From Siphonodentalium dalli (Eukaryota > Mollusca > Scaphopoda > Gadilida > Siphonodentaliidae): a DNA stretch of 64,000 nucleotides. Location: contig CP136061.1 in assembly GCA_032622095.1 (NCBI GenBank), positions 118,432,754 through 118,496,753 of the forward strand, read 5' to 3'. The position numbers were made by a program, and so were the translations under genes. Below, piece after piece: positions 1 to 10,322 of the stretch (positions within the stretch are counted from its first letter, which is position 1; each line of letters begins with the position of its first letter). Below the pieces are notes generated by a model, which was given only the letters and a program-made list of their open reading frames with translations, did no database searches and was not told the DNA's origin.

Positions 1-540
1 CCTAAATTTGCAATACAGCCAGGGGGGGGGGGGTATGCCGGGGTGGGTGGGTGGTCAAAGCCACCAACAAGCAATTTTTTCCGCAACTAAAAAAAAAAAT
101 CCTGCTTGTTTTTTAGTGTTTTGGCAATGAGTTGGGCTTCAAAACCACTTTGAATGAGCGAAATAATGTAATTCTAACTGGTAAACTGACTGCATGCAGT
201 TATCGTGTTGTATTTTGTTGCAGCCATGTTTTTTTGGCCGAATGACCTCAAAATGACTCATTCCTATTTACATGTCCATGTTAACATCCATGATAAATAG
301 TATGCACAGAAATTCATATACAGCTGTTTACAGTGAATTCCCCCCGCAAATCTCTGTTTTAGTGCTAAAAGGGGGGGTGGGTGTCAAAAAATGGTTGGAA
401 AAAACTGCCGAAAACGGAAAAAAATTTGGCGGTGGGGGTGGGTGGGTACAAAAAATGATCGAAAGGGAAAAAATGCCATACGTGCCTGAATTTATTTTCC
501 GACCCCCCCCCCCCCCCCCCCCGATACAGCTCAGAAAACA
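1..540. repeat. Poly-G/poly-C rich low-complexity repeat (family M)
   Basis: The stretch holds long G runs at 22-33 and 370-377, GGGTGGGTGGG blocks (about 40-54 and 430-447) and a C run at 502-523. The C run lies in a context (TTTTCCGAC, C-run, CGATAC) that recurs at 60296-60330 and 61734-61762, so this is a dispersed repeat rather than chance. The short reading frames across it are by-products of homopolymers. The G-rich blocks could form G-quadruplexes (inference). Confidence 0.55.
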
Positions 541-819
541 TAGGATTGTTTTGCACAAAATTGGGTAGTCCTATAAGTCCAGCCAACTGCATGGCTCTGG
601 TATAATAGACTGTATCAGATTTATAACATGTAAGTTGATGTAACGGCTGACATTGGAACTAAAAACTACAACATGTATTGTGTCTGTGTCTTCAATAATA
701 ACTCCTCTCATGATACGGGCAAAACGAATATTTATGTCGGAAATTTACCGCCAGTCACTGATTTCTAGAATACAGTTACGAAAATAAGCGGTATGTCGGT
801 AGATTAAAGGGACCAAGAT
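541..819. other. Unassigned non-coding stretch
   Basis: No coding bias, RNA gene or repeat seen. Confidence 0.4.
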
Positions 820-1202
820 TTGAAGAAGGTCGCTGTCGCAGCATGTAACTTCTCTTCAAACAAAAGAAAACTTAGAAACATAAAGATGAGAGCTTCAGAA
901 TACAAAGTGAATGCGCTTTACTCTGTTCAACGATGTTCCTTCTTATCTCACATACAACAAATTGAGACGAATATCATCAAATATTAGCCGGATTAGCATC
1001 CTAGTGTATGATTTCATTCAATTCTGAGAATCTTTGATGCAGAAGCACCAAGGCCAAATCAATTGAGAAAACAAGAACTACGCATGAACGGATGTTTTTA
1101 TTGAATAAAGTGTTGCTCAACTGGTAGAGCGTAAACAGAGTGGCTTTGTGTACTTCTGTGAAACTGCTGCTTCTGTGAGTCTGTTACAGACAGACGTTGC
1201 CG
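820..1202 (+). repeat. Repeat D, copy 1
   Basis: About 380 bp that aligns by eye, with many substitutions, to 3281-4070 and, for its last part, to 5130-5210. Shared blocks include AAACAAAAGAAAACTTA, TCATCAAATATTAGCCGGAT, GGCCAAATCAATTGAG and TGAATAAAGTGTT. No terminal inverted repeats or coding sequence found. The segment near 1108-1125 resembles a tRNA A-box but no B-box follows, so I do not call an RNA gene. Confidence 0.7.
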
Positions 1203-2564
1203 ATGCTGATATTGTTGATGTTGGGGTACAGGTTACAAGCAACTAATTATATAGTGTTACGCTTCTTGAATTTGTGTAGGGAAACTCGAGGCAGCATAAA
1301 ACAAAATTATGGCTGCTGATTGGTTGATTATCATTGAGCAAAATTTCCCTAAGCGGGAACAGAAAATCATAGTCGACGTAAATATGGCGATCATTTTTAT
1401 TTAGGTGGCCATGAAGAGTCTGGTGGGGCTTCTAAATTACGGAAGTGGTCTGGGTATTTTTATGCAGCTGATTTTTTGGGAGCAAATGGGGTAGTTGTGG
1501 AAATGCAAGATTATTGTTATTTTTTAAATACCGAAAATGGCGCGTTTGTTGTCACAGAGTGGTGTATCGGATGACGTTCTTAGGGGAAATTGACCGCTTG
1601 AAGTTCAAATAGGGTTAACCCGTGGCCGGCGGGACTTATAGTTAACACTGTCGCCCATGGAAAATAATTAGTTGTTTGCAACCTACATCGTTCAGCTAGC
1701 TATAGGTACACACAAATGCAATTCTTTAGAAATTGATACCTGGAGGGACGCAGAACCAAAGCATAACTCTCAAAGAAATTTATTGTCCAGTGTTAATAAC
1801 ATATGGGAGAGGGGTATACCCGTAGGTGAATCAGCACATACCCTCCAATCCCATTGTGTATATGGGTAATATATCATGTGTTATATAAATTAGACAAATA
1901 CATATGTTTAGCCTAGAGAAATATTGCTCAACAATTGATTCGTTGTGAAGTCTCTCCAACAGGCGATGCTATAAATGGTTTGGCGTATTGTTGTTTATCG
2001 TTGAATCAGCTGCTACGGCACGACTTTGTCAGTTTTATATACATATGGCAGGGTTTAATTTGGCTGCCACATTATGCACATAGAAACCTGGACCCACAGA
2101 AAGCAACCGTAATAAGTATATACACACGATGCACCACTCTTGTCGTATCGATCTTGAAACGTTAATTATGCTATGCTTATTGTAAACTGATCGAGTGGGG
2201 TCATGGTCAGGTCACAAACAAACAAACAGGTAGTAACAATTCAGTTCAACTGATGCGTGGACTGCCCACCAGTGACCCATTATTATGGGTTACTGTTGGA
2301 CAGGCTATGCCCCAGACGGCTGACAATGATAATAATAAAATATTAAAATTTAAACAAAAACAAAATCTAACTGGGAAAAGTACATTATGAAAAAGCAATA
2401 AAGACACCACCACATGTGTATGACAAAGATGGGGAAATGGCTAATATAAGCATCACACTTTCTGCCAAATCCCATTCTCTAAAATAATTGTCTTTATATA
2501 TATTATACAACTCTGTTAATTAATGTGCATGATTTAGAGAAATAAATATGTCTACACCAGAAAG
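1203..2564. other. Unassigned stretch, AT-rich
   Basis: No supported gene. Near 2300-2345 the sequence GACAATGATAATAATAAAA resembles the simple-repeat tail of a retroelement, but nothing upstream confirms one. Short reading frames at 1672-1869 and 1935-2165 have no family resemblance. Confidence 0.3.
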
Positions 2565-2687
2565 CAACCGACAAAGTCGCCCAGATACACAAATACGTGC
2601 TTATCTGGATTCGAACCAGCTTGGACCTTATGAAGTTAGTATGGTAGTATGCGCCATGTACCTTAACAACTGTGCCATATGGGACGT
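2565..2687 (-). repeat. tRNA-derived SINE-like element, copy 1
   Basis: Read on the minus strand, an A-box-like block TGGCACAGTTGTTAAGG (2677-2661) is followed by an exact B-box, GGTTCGAATCC (2617-2607), the internal RNA polymerase III promoter arrangement of tRNA genes. The body is a poor tRNA (no matching acceptor stem after the B-box) and continues into GTATTTGTGTATCTGGG and TTTGTCGGTTG, which recur after the B-box-like block of a second copy at 18293-18445. A tRNA-related SINE family is the best reading. Confidence 0.6.
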
Positions 2688-2689
2688 CC

Positions 2690-2908
2690 TTAACCCATGA
2701 CTGGAGCTTCCTGTGAAAACTCTGTGTCAATGCATTCTCTTATTTATACGAGCCTCTCATAGGGAGCCTCGTATATATAAGATAATGCATTGGCACAGGG
2801 TTTTCGCAAAATATATTCTCGGATATATGCGAGGTTTTCTATAGGAGAATACACTGGCACATGATCTTTAATGATACATCAGGGCAGCTCCCGTCATGAA
2901 AGGGTTAT
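2690..2908. mobile_element. TTAA-bounded MITE, family A, copy A1
   Basis: Bounded by TTAACCCATGAC on the left and CGTCATGAAAGGGTTAT on the right, fitting piggyBac-like TTAA target sites with CCC-starting termini; the right terminal TTAA is mutated to TTAT. Inside, 2721-2800 is the family palindrome (arms start TGTCAATGCATTCTCTTAT; the right arm contains TATATAAG). A second, more decayed palindrome follows at about 2806-2856. Confidence 0.7.
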
Positions 2909-3280
2909 TGAATGAATCCACAACCAGTTTTAAGGGGCCGGGCGTAGCGGTTGCTAGCTGTGCTTAATGCTGGTTTTCACACACAAGGACATACCATGTT
3001 CTTGTCCTTAAATGTGAAAAAATAACGGATGTCACCCAAAATGAAAGACACAATTATGGTCATGGAAAAGGTCCCAATATCGATGCACAAATCATATGAT
3101 TCGACAACAAAAGAGTGTTTGAAAAATAGCCAATTTAACACTGAATCCAAATAAGGATGAACAAAGATATAGCATCAGAATGTCCATTGCAGCAACCGGT
3201 CGGCTCAGTCGCTGATTGTTTGGGTCTGATAGGTCCGTAGAGAAGGTATCTATTCAAAGAGCTACCGATGTCTTAAGAAT
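2909..3280. other. Unassigned non-coding stretch
   Basis: No gene, RNA or repeat family recognised. Confidence 0.35.
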
Positions 3281-4070
3281 ATCGCTGTCGTATGATGCAA
3301 CTCCACATCAAACAAAAGAAAACTTAAATGCGAGCAGATGAGAGCGTCTGAATACAAAGTGAAAGCGCTTTAGGCTTTACAAGCCTTGAAATAGTGTCTG
3401 TCATTTGCAGAATGAGGTCGCCAGAGCGTGAATATAGTGACGCTACCCCGCACAGCAGTCTAGCATCACTAAATTCACCATCCGGTGACCTCATTCTGCC
3501 TAGTCATCATCTTCTGGGAAGTAACTATAGTGTCAACTTGACATTGCTTTTAGTTACTTTTTCCCGTCTGATCAGTTTCTATATCCCCTAATTTGCAGAA
3601 GATAAAATGCATAATCGAGGTGGCTTAATGGGTGAACATCACCAACTTCAACTGAGGAACTTCAATCTGATCCTAGCTCTCCCATAGCAGTTGAGGCCTA
3701 AGCAGAATGAGGTCCCCAGAGGGTGAATTTGATGACCTTAGCCCGCCATACGGGACAGCGTCACTAAATTTACCCTCTGTGGACCTCATTCTGCAAATGT
3801 CAGACAAACTATTTCAAGGCTTGGTGCTTTACTCGTTTCATCGCAGTTGTCTTCTGATCTGACGTAAAACCAATTGAGACAAATCTCATCAAATATTAGC
3901 CGGATTAGAGTTCAAGTGAGTGATTTCTTTCAATTCAGAGGAATCTTTGCTGCGAGAAGATCCACAAAAGACATCCAAGGCCAAATCAATTGAGTAAATA
4001 AGAAATAAGCATCAACGGATGTTTTCATTGAATAAAGTGTTACTCGACTATGACTGAGCGCAAACAGTGT
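3281..4070 (+). repeat. Repeat D, copy 2, interrupted by a MITE
   Basis: Second copy of the repeat at 820-1202, split into 3281-3373 and 3826-4070 by the insertion at 3381-3822. Comparing the two copies gives the empty-site sequence GCGCTTTACTC and supports the insertion boundaries. Confidence 0.7.
3381..3822. mobile_element. MITE family C, copy C1 (nested in repeat D)
   Basis: 442-bp element with inverted termini AAGCCTTGAAATAGT (left) and ACTATTTCAAGGCTT-like (right). Just inside each end sits a hairpin: GCAGAATGAGGTC, GTGAATATAGTGACGCTA, then the reverse complement back to GACCTCATTCTGC. GCTTTAC occurs on both sides (3374-3380 and 3826-3832), a possible target-site duplication. The interior 3505-3680 is unique and non-coding. 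Confidence 0.7.
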
Positions 4071-4124
4071 GGTCGTTTATGCTTCTGAGAGAGTAAGGTA
4101 CAGCCATACGGTGCCGGTGTTGGT

Positions 4125-4535
4125 AATAGAGACCTCTCGCAAAATCACGAATACGATTACGGATATGGACAATATCCTGCCAGTATACGGCCAAAATTCG
4201 ATCTTTACGCGTGGGGTTTTTATCTGAGAAGAAATATACCCCACTCAGTTTAATTATGTGCAGATGTGTCAAGGATGTGTCACCGGTCCTGCTTGGGGAC
4301 GCGCTCTAAAATTGTTCATGTGCATGGTGTATAACACACGGATAAGAACATGTGACCTAAAAGAGACACACAATACTTTTTTCATCAGTTATATGTGTAA
4401 CTGAATATAGCGTGGCATATGCCGTGTCACCGATTGACCACCGTAGGTATATTGGTATGGTATCCACCTTATCGGGACAATATATATGCTTTCCGTAATC
4501 ATAATCGTGATTTTGCGAAATGTCTCTATTGTTGA
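4125..4535. repeat. Imperfect inverted repeat
   Basis: TCGCAAAATCACGAATACGA at about 4136 is repeated in inverted orientation near 4497-4522 (TCGTGATTTTGCGAAA on plus), with matching flanks including ATTACGG and a degenerate GACAATAT block. Probably an old foldback MITE. It overlaps short frames that I do not regard as genes. Confidence 0.4.
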
Positions 4536-5129
4536 TCTCGCGTACATTATTCAGTATTCTAGTAGGCACCGACGAAAGCACAAAACTATACCATAACGTA
4601 TATGTACATATGTACCACAACATATAAATATACGAAAAAATTGAGATCGCTGTTTTATTCGAAAATTTAGTAGTAGCCTGGTTAACTGAAACTGCTATAA
4701 AAGTCATATTCAGATTAGAGAGATTCTGCTTGTAATTTCTAACGTGTAGCTTGTAAGGTAATTGGCAGCATATGACAGCGACAATTAATACGAAACAACA
4801 CAGTCAAATGCATGCGATTATGGAGGATCTCGTTCAATCAAATTTTAACAAGACTTTGGCAGTATATTAATAAATGACATTACAAAAGTCAATAGAGTTT
4901 GTGGCAATCGGCTGAGTTATAACGGGTTATAAACTCGAAGGATGAATCGCCGTATTATATTCTATTGTAACCAACTCTGCGCTATCTTCGAAACAAAATA
5001 AACCATGTTTATGATTGGACATGTTCCTAAAATACCGGTTTAATGGCTACACGTTACACACCATAATCAACAAGCGAAATCTCTCTAATAACTATAATGT
5101 AGCTTTAAACATCAACATGCGTTGGTAGA
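4536..5129. other. Unassigned stretch
   Basis: No gene, RNA or repeat family recognised. Confidence 0.3.
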
Positions 5130-5210
5130 AATAAGCACCAACTGATATTTTCATTGAATAAAGTGAGGCCTTGTGCGTTTCTGAGAGTCTGTTTCCAATG
5201 GACGTTGCCA
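5130..5210 (+). repeat. Repeat D fragment, copy 3
   Basis: Matches the 3' part of the other two copies: AAATAAGCACCAACTGATAT, TTTCATTGAATAAAGTG, CTGAGAGTCTGTT and GGACGTTGCC. Confidence 0.6.
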
Positions 5211-5368
5211 CCTTCCGCCTCCAATCGTCACTAAACTTCATACGGATCATCGGGGACCTATGTAGATGCATCATGCGATAACGTAGTTCTCCGTTATCAC
5301 ACGCCTGTGCGGTTCTGTCTACATCTTTATTAACCAATTTAGTAATCTTATTGATCAACTTAGCAACC

Positions 5369-5423
5369 TTGATTAATCAACTTAGATATCTTGATTAATC
5401 AAATTACTATCTTGATTAATCAA
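5369..5423. repeat. Three phased copies of palindrome TTGATTAATCAA
   Basis: Exact TTGATTAATCAA occurs at 5369-5380, 5391-5402 and 5412-5423, with the intervening ATCTTGATTAATCAA unit also partly conserved. Start-to-start spacing is 22 and 21 bp, about two helical turns. The motif contains TGATTAAT, known as a PBX-HOX type site, but function here is inference. Confidence 0.6.
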
Positions 5424-5689
5424 CTCATAAATGATCTTGAGTTCACTGTATGGTAACCGATGAGATGGATCGAGAGTGCGATATTCGCTCAAAATGTAAG
5501 ATATTGTAAAGATGCACATCAGAATCAATCACATATTTTAATTCCCTTTCTCTTGCTCACTAATATATAATATAAGTAGAGACTATGGTATTCAAGTTTT
5601 TTTTTTGCGGCTTCGCGTGTTTACCGATGCCCATTACGCATGTCCCTGCTGTGGAAGAACACCCAAGACTTTTTGCAATAAAAGTTCTC

Positions 5690-5820
5690 ACCTGGAGATT
5701 CGGAAGGACGATTTTAATCAAAGGAGAGATGATTCGTCTTCGTCGAGATTTTTTTAATATAAAAGAAACATGGCGTATTTTTCTTGTGCATGGGTAAACA
5801 CAATCTTGCGCAACGCTCAT
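5690..5820 (-). other. Possible short exon ending in a strong splice donor
   Basis: On the minus strand an ATG-started frame from 5820 runs about 43 codons, rich in Arg/Lys (KKSRRRRII), to CTCCAG followed by GTGAGA near 5690, a good metazoan 5' splice site. The frame remains open beyond the donor to 5560. There is no recognised domain, no identified acceptor, and the opposite strand is also open. This is a weak gene hypothesis. Confidence 0.15.
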
Positions 5821-5829
5821 TGATAAAAA

Positions 5830-6600
5830 CTGAAAAGCTGTTATATTCCAGAGAATACGTGTGTGTAAATCATTACTGTAACTGGCACCGAGTTATACAT
5901 TAATGAATACTGATTTACAGGTAATTAGGTTAAGAACAGACGTGTGTGCATAGTAATACAGCGCACGGTATAAAAAGTCAACTCATCAATAAAATATACA
6001 TTATGAACAAGATGCAACACAAATTATAAGATACAGCTGGGACAATCATAAGGATAAAAAACCTGAAACGTGCATTTCGGTCCCCGGTTTAGCACAATCC
6101 AATTTGGGAGTTTGGAGTGGTTGGTAGCCCTCTTCTAAATACAACCCACTTTGGTATTGTAATGCCGCCGAAAAAGCGTATGTGTAACCTTGAGACTATA
6201 TGCATATATTCCCACTGCGGTGTAGGGGGTGCGTGCTACCACAACACAATCTACTTTCCAAAAATATAGTCATTATATATACACTTTGTGCAAATATATA
6301 TATTCACGTGAGTCAGCAAATATAATAAGTATTCACCATGCAGATGATTTTCCAAGCAATTGTCCCATGCACTAACAATACTGTATCAGCATCGATTTTG
6401 ACGGCAGTGTCTAGAACTCAATCTGGATGTTCTAATACTAATATCTACCAATGTTGCTCCGTGTATTCGAACATTCGGTCCCCACGAGACAATATACAAT
6501 ACCAGTTTGTGCAGATTGTTTTCAGAACCATCTAATTTGGTATAGTCTGGGGTGTAAGGACAGAGTCTGTATCTGCCAACACGCTGATGAACTATACACT
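5830..6600. other. Unassigned stretch
   Basis: No supported feature. A 65-codon frame at 6338-6535 has no recognisable family. Confidence 0.3.
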
Positions 6601-6607
6601 TGAAACA

Positions 6608-6960
6608 TGGCAGCTGTGTGGTGGGGAAGGTGTCTCCCTAACCCAAACTTTGATCAAAATTTTGAGTAATTGGATATGTCATGCCTGACACAATATCAGT
6701 TATAAAGTTCATACCAAAATATGTAGCGTCTGATCTCAATGATCTGGTTGTTTTTTTTTATTTCCCAACCAGTATTTAATTCATGTCCATTTTGTTGTTT
6801 TAGACTAAAAAAAGTCGAATATGTTCCTACTTTCGATCAAATTGTTGGACTGAAATGGTTATCAGTTGAATTGTAATTTTCCAACCGTCAGGGTGGAAAT
6901 GTCCATCAGCCGGAAAGCTTTATCTGTAGCTGAAACCTTGTGAATACATCCAAGTACCGG
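6608..6960 (+). repeat. Repeat H, diverged copy
   Basis: Shares AACTTTGATCAAAATTTT, TGTCATGCCTGACACAA, TATGTTCCTACTTT and GGACTGAAATGG with the H blocks of the tandem array at 13.1-14.9 kb. The family is rich in the alternating motif TTGGAAAT / ATTTCCAA. No coding capacity. Confidence 0.55.
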
Positions 6961-8115
6961 TAATTGAATGATAACTATTTTAACAGTGTATTTCCCCCAA
7001 CTAATGGCTGTGTTGTATAGTACTTGAAACTGTATAGCTTTTGAATTAATCAGTCATTTTCAATGCGTATTATTTTCTGGAAGTTCCAAAGCATAAGACT
7101 ATGTTACTCTGAACATTTCCTATGGGATAAACTATTCATCAATGATGCTTTATATTAACTTAAAAATCTGATGTTGGTGTTTTCCAACTGATTGCCATTT
7201 CAGTCAAAACTATGTGCCGAAAGGAAAGATATGGCAATCGTTTAGGGAGCCATAAATCAAGCGCTAGCAACTGATGACGCTCTCCGGTGTCAGTTCGACC
7301 TGTCCAAAATGTGGGAATTTTTTTTAACTGTTCAAAATAATTTATTTTGGCTATTTAACTTTAGTTTGGTATGTACGTTCAAAATCTCTTTTCCAAATTT
7401 CAATAAACCGCTCCTGGATCATGGCTCACAACATTTTATCATGAATGACGACGAGGAAACCAGTATACCTGTACAAATTGGGCACCAGAACCTTAAACAC
7501 CCCAATCTCTTTAATATGTCTTACTGACTCTTACAGCTACCTTCCGCTTCCATCACGATATGCATACACATATTTTAGACTTATCATGTGAAAAATTATA
7601 TGTATGACGACAGAACAACCAGCCGTTTTACTATTCTGTATTCCTTTGTTGACTTGTAGATAACCGTGTGTTCACACCTTCCGGTTGTCAGTTGAGATAT
7701 TATGCTGGTTTTTATCCGCCAGTCCGGTGAGCCGGTGTGGTGTCTTTGCACCCCGTTTTAAGTTACTAGATCCGACATCCACTTTGTCATAATTGACATA
7801 AAACTTAAAAGCGAAAGTAGGAACATGTTCGACTTATGGCATAATAACAACAAATTTAATACTAATGACTGGAGTCAGTCTCCTTGAAAAGCCGACGATA
7901 ATCCTAACGGATGTACGTCTCTAGAGGTGTCCATTATATTTCATTTTACAACGATCCGGCATTCCCAACATGACGTAATAAACCATTTCCAAATATGGAG
8001 CATTCTTGGAGTAGTAAATGTTTGTGAGAATCGACGTATTTAGAAATAGTAATAAATACAACAAGATGCGAAAGAATAATCAGTTACGAATATCGTTGAC
8101 TGATAAAAACTTAAG
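6961..8115. other. Unassigned stretch with scattered repeat-H fragments
   Basis: TTTTCCAACTGATTGCCATTT near 7180-7200 is a repeat-H fragment. A 72-codon frame at 7309-7527 is AT-rich and not supported as a gene. Confidence 0.3.
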
Positions 8116-8131
8116 AGGATGTCTCCAATAA

Positions 8132-9002
8132 TTGCCCTCGTGCTTAACGCCAGTGAGACGGTTTTGGATTAGGCTTATGGATTTAATCCCTGAAGCTGTG
8201 TTGGCCTTAGTGCAAACGTGTCGGGGGGTGGACATTGCTAACTGGACTCTCCAGTCTAGCAGGGGCTACCTGACCCTTTGCCTGGAGTTCCGAACTGGAG
8301 ATGCTGGTACCCAGAGATCTCAGGACAGGGACGTCAACGCCAAAGCCACCCACCGTCGTATGAAGACAAAGAAAGAGCATCCGAGGAAAAATACACCATC
8401 CAGACGGAGAAGGGACGCCATCCAGACGGGCGAAGTGGAAGAAGAGGATGGGGGTGACCGTTGATCTGCCGGTCACCCCTCCCCGTGTGATCCAGCCGTC
8501 CAGCGTCACAGCCGGTGGGTCGGGGTTGTCTGAGAGACGCCCAGACGACCCGACCTGCCTGAAGACAGGCGACATCATACCAGCTAGCAGGGACTCCGTT
8601 GACCTGCCGGAGGTCCCTGCTTTCGTCGTCGAGGCGAGCGGATACAGGGACGTGGACACCACCCCAGATGTTCCTGCCGCCAGCTTCGACGTGGAGTTGG
8701 ACTGTCTTCCACCTCGGACACCGGAATTCCATCTTATCCCGGTGTCCCCCGGCTCCACCACCAACAACAACAACTTTGAGGATGAAGAAGCACAGAAAGC
8801 CTTAATGGAACTGGATAAGGCTACAGATAAGGTCACCAAATTGGCTCAAGTGAGCAAAGAACAAGACCTTGAGCTGGAGAAACTCCTAACAGCACCAGCA
8901 TCACCACCACCATCCTCGTCGAAACATCAAAAAAAAGAAGAAAAAAGAGAAAATGAACTCTTAAACAAAAATGCTCTTTTTTTGTGTGTGCGATTTTCTT
9001 AA
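8132..9002 (+). pseudogene. Frameshifted coding block of unknown function, possibly retroelement ORF1/gag
   Basis: Two overlapping frames, 8132-8464 and 8448-9002, together encode about 290 residues with much higher GC than the surroundings. The first has no ATG start and opens with a hydrophobic/aromatic block (RFWIRLMDLIPEAVLALV), then GYLTLCLEF and a very basic stretch. The second is acidic and Pro-rich, has a likely helical coiled segment (AQKALMELDKATDKVTKLA) and a Lys-rich tail. The frames exchange at a run of five G (8450-8454), so one base indel would fuse them. The TAA stop overlaps AATAAA (9001-9006), a possible poly(A) signal. I do not recognise the family. Disordered charged composition plus a terminal poly(A) signal would fit a retroelement ORF1, but a processed pseudogene or a real exon disrupted by sequencing error are alternatives. 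Confidence 0.4.
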
Positions 9003-9006
9003 TAAA
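9001..9006 (+). promoter_or_regulatory. AATAAA poly(A) signal overlapping stop
   Basis: Exact AATAAA whose first bases are part of the TAA stop of the preceding frame. It is the only positional support for a transcript end here. Confidence 0.35.
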
Positions 9007-9409
9007 AGCTCAAAATGAGGGGTTAAGGAAAGGGTCACTCGACCCTTTCGAAGATCCCGGGGTTAGCCCCCCAAACCAGTGAAACCACTCTCCCTGCCTA
9101 TATTGCGATGAGTATCATCAATTATGGATGATATTATGTATTCAGTTGTCCAACAATATTTGAGTTGAGTTTGACAATGCGTGGGAACACGTCATTGACC
9201 TCTGATCTGTGAAGTGATCTGTTATGCTATAAACCAATGAAATCACGCTCTTGCTTCGCCACTCTCCAATGAAATGGAGGGAATCCCATCAACTCAGTAA
9301 CTGATTTTGAATGAGATATCCAGAGACGTAAATATTGTAACATTTTCGTCGGCTTTTTAGAGAGACTTGGTTGGAGTATATTAAAACATCAGAACTAAAT
9401 CACCTTTTT
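9007..9409. other. Unassigned stretch
   Basis: Begins with a GC-rich segment, GGGTCACTCGACCC, then ordinary AT-rich sequence. Nothing further recognised. Confidence 0.3.
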
Positions 9410-9535
9410 TTGGTCCCAAATTTCCAACTAATGTTCCGTCGGGCATGAAATTCCCAACGGTTGAACATTGCGGCCAAAGTTGGGGGTGAGTCACCCCAAA
9501 CTTCAATGTCGCCACGTCCCTGAAAACGAGCCATC
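9410..9535 (-). repeat. Repeat H fragment, inverted
   Basis: On the minus strand it reads AGGGACGTGGCGACAT, then GGGTGACTCACCCC and CCAACTTTGGCC, matching the starts of the H blocks near 13140, 13910, 14710 and 28825. Confidence 0.6.
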
Positions 9536-9971
9536 ATCATCTCCTCTCAATCATGACGTACTTGTTAACCGGGAATCGTACGTGCGGCATGTTGAGTACT
9601 TCTGGTTGATATTGTCAGCATAGATGCGACATACTCTCGATTCCTCACGTTAACATGAGAATCATTTTAGACGGTTAGTGTATCGAAAGCTTTTGCATCG
9701 GTAGTTAGTTGGCATATCATCAATTAACTCGCTGGCAAAACAACCTGCGTGCATTTTTCTCGACTCGTACATCAAAAGTAGATTGTTCTTTGGCATCGCC
9801 AGATGTTCTGCAACATGGAATTATTGTTACTTATTAATTCACACTGAGCGCTGCCAGAACATATTTAAAGTTGAACTGCATTCAATGTGTCGAAGAACGA
9901 CAGCAAGTATGTTCAGACGACATTCAATGAACACTTCACTTTCTTTTATCTGCTACCTTCAAGTGCCTACT
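9536..9971. other. Unassigned stretch
   Basis: No supported feature. Confidence 0.3.
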
Positions 9972-9973
9972 TA

Positions 9974-10320
9974 CAGTAATGCCCTAAATAATCGACTCCT
10001 TAACCAAAACAGAATTATGGGTAACTTTTCAGGATTTAGTCGGAAATATGGCTTGTTGCCATTCATTGGAAAGCTCTCACTGAGAGCTTTCCGATAAATG
10101 GCAACAAGCCATATTTCCGACTAAATCCTGAAAAGTTACCCATAATTCGGCTGTGGTTAAGGAGTCGATTATTTAGGCATTATGGCTTGTTGCCATTCAT
10201 TGGAAAGCTCTCACTGAGAGCTTTCCGATGAATGGCAACAAGCCATATTTCCGACTAAATCCTGAAAAGTTACTCATAATTCGGCTGTGGTTAATGAGTC
10301 GATTATTTAGGGAATTACTG
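9974..10320. mobile_element. Tigger/pogo-like MITE, family B, copy B1 (rearranged)
   Basis: Ends are CAGTAATGCCCTAAATAATC and its reverse complement (CAGTAATTCC variant), flanked by TA on both sides (9972-9973, 10321-10322), the signature of Tc1/mariner-superfamily targets. CAG-starting termini are typical of pogo/Tigger elements. The element is nearly fully palindromic (arms through GAAATATGGCTTGTTGCCAT to GGAAAGCTCTC). The inner hairpin is present twice: after a first complete palindrome reaching 10177, a second copy of the central hairpin starts at about 10183. Confidence 0.8.
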
Positions 10321-10322
10321 TA

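Noticed and set aside
272-592. Overlapping frames of 75-98 codons on both strands
   Set aside because: They are created by G/C and A homopolymers; Pro and Gly runs mirror each other.
1105-1180. tRNA A-box-like GCTCAACTGGTAGAGCG
   Set aside because: No B-box or acceptor pairing follows, and the segment belongs to repeat D, where the other copies have lost the match.
4048-4707. Two minus-strand frames of 74 and 116 codons
   Set aside because: They overlie an inverted repeat, and Tyr/Ile-rich AT-driven composition has no domain pattern.
8207-8839. 210-codon minus-strand frame opposite the GC-rich block
   Set aside because: Ser/Leu/Val-rich shadow of the plus-strand frames; the plus frames have the charged, coiled-coil pattern and the poly(A) signal.
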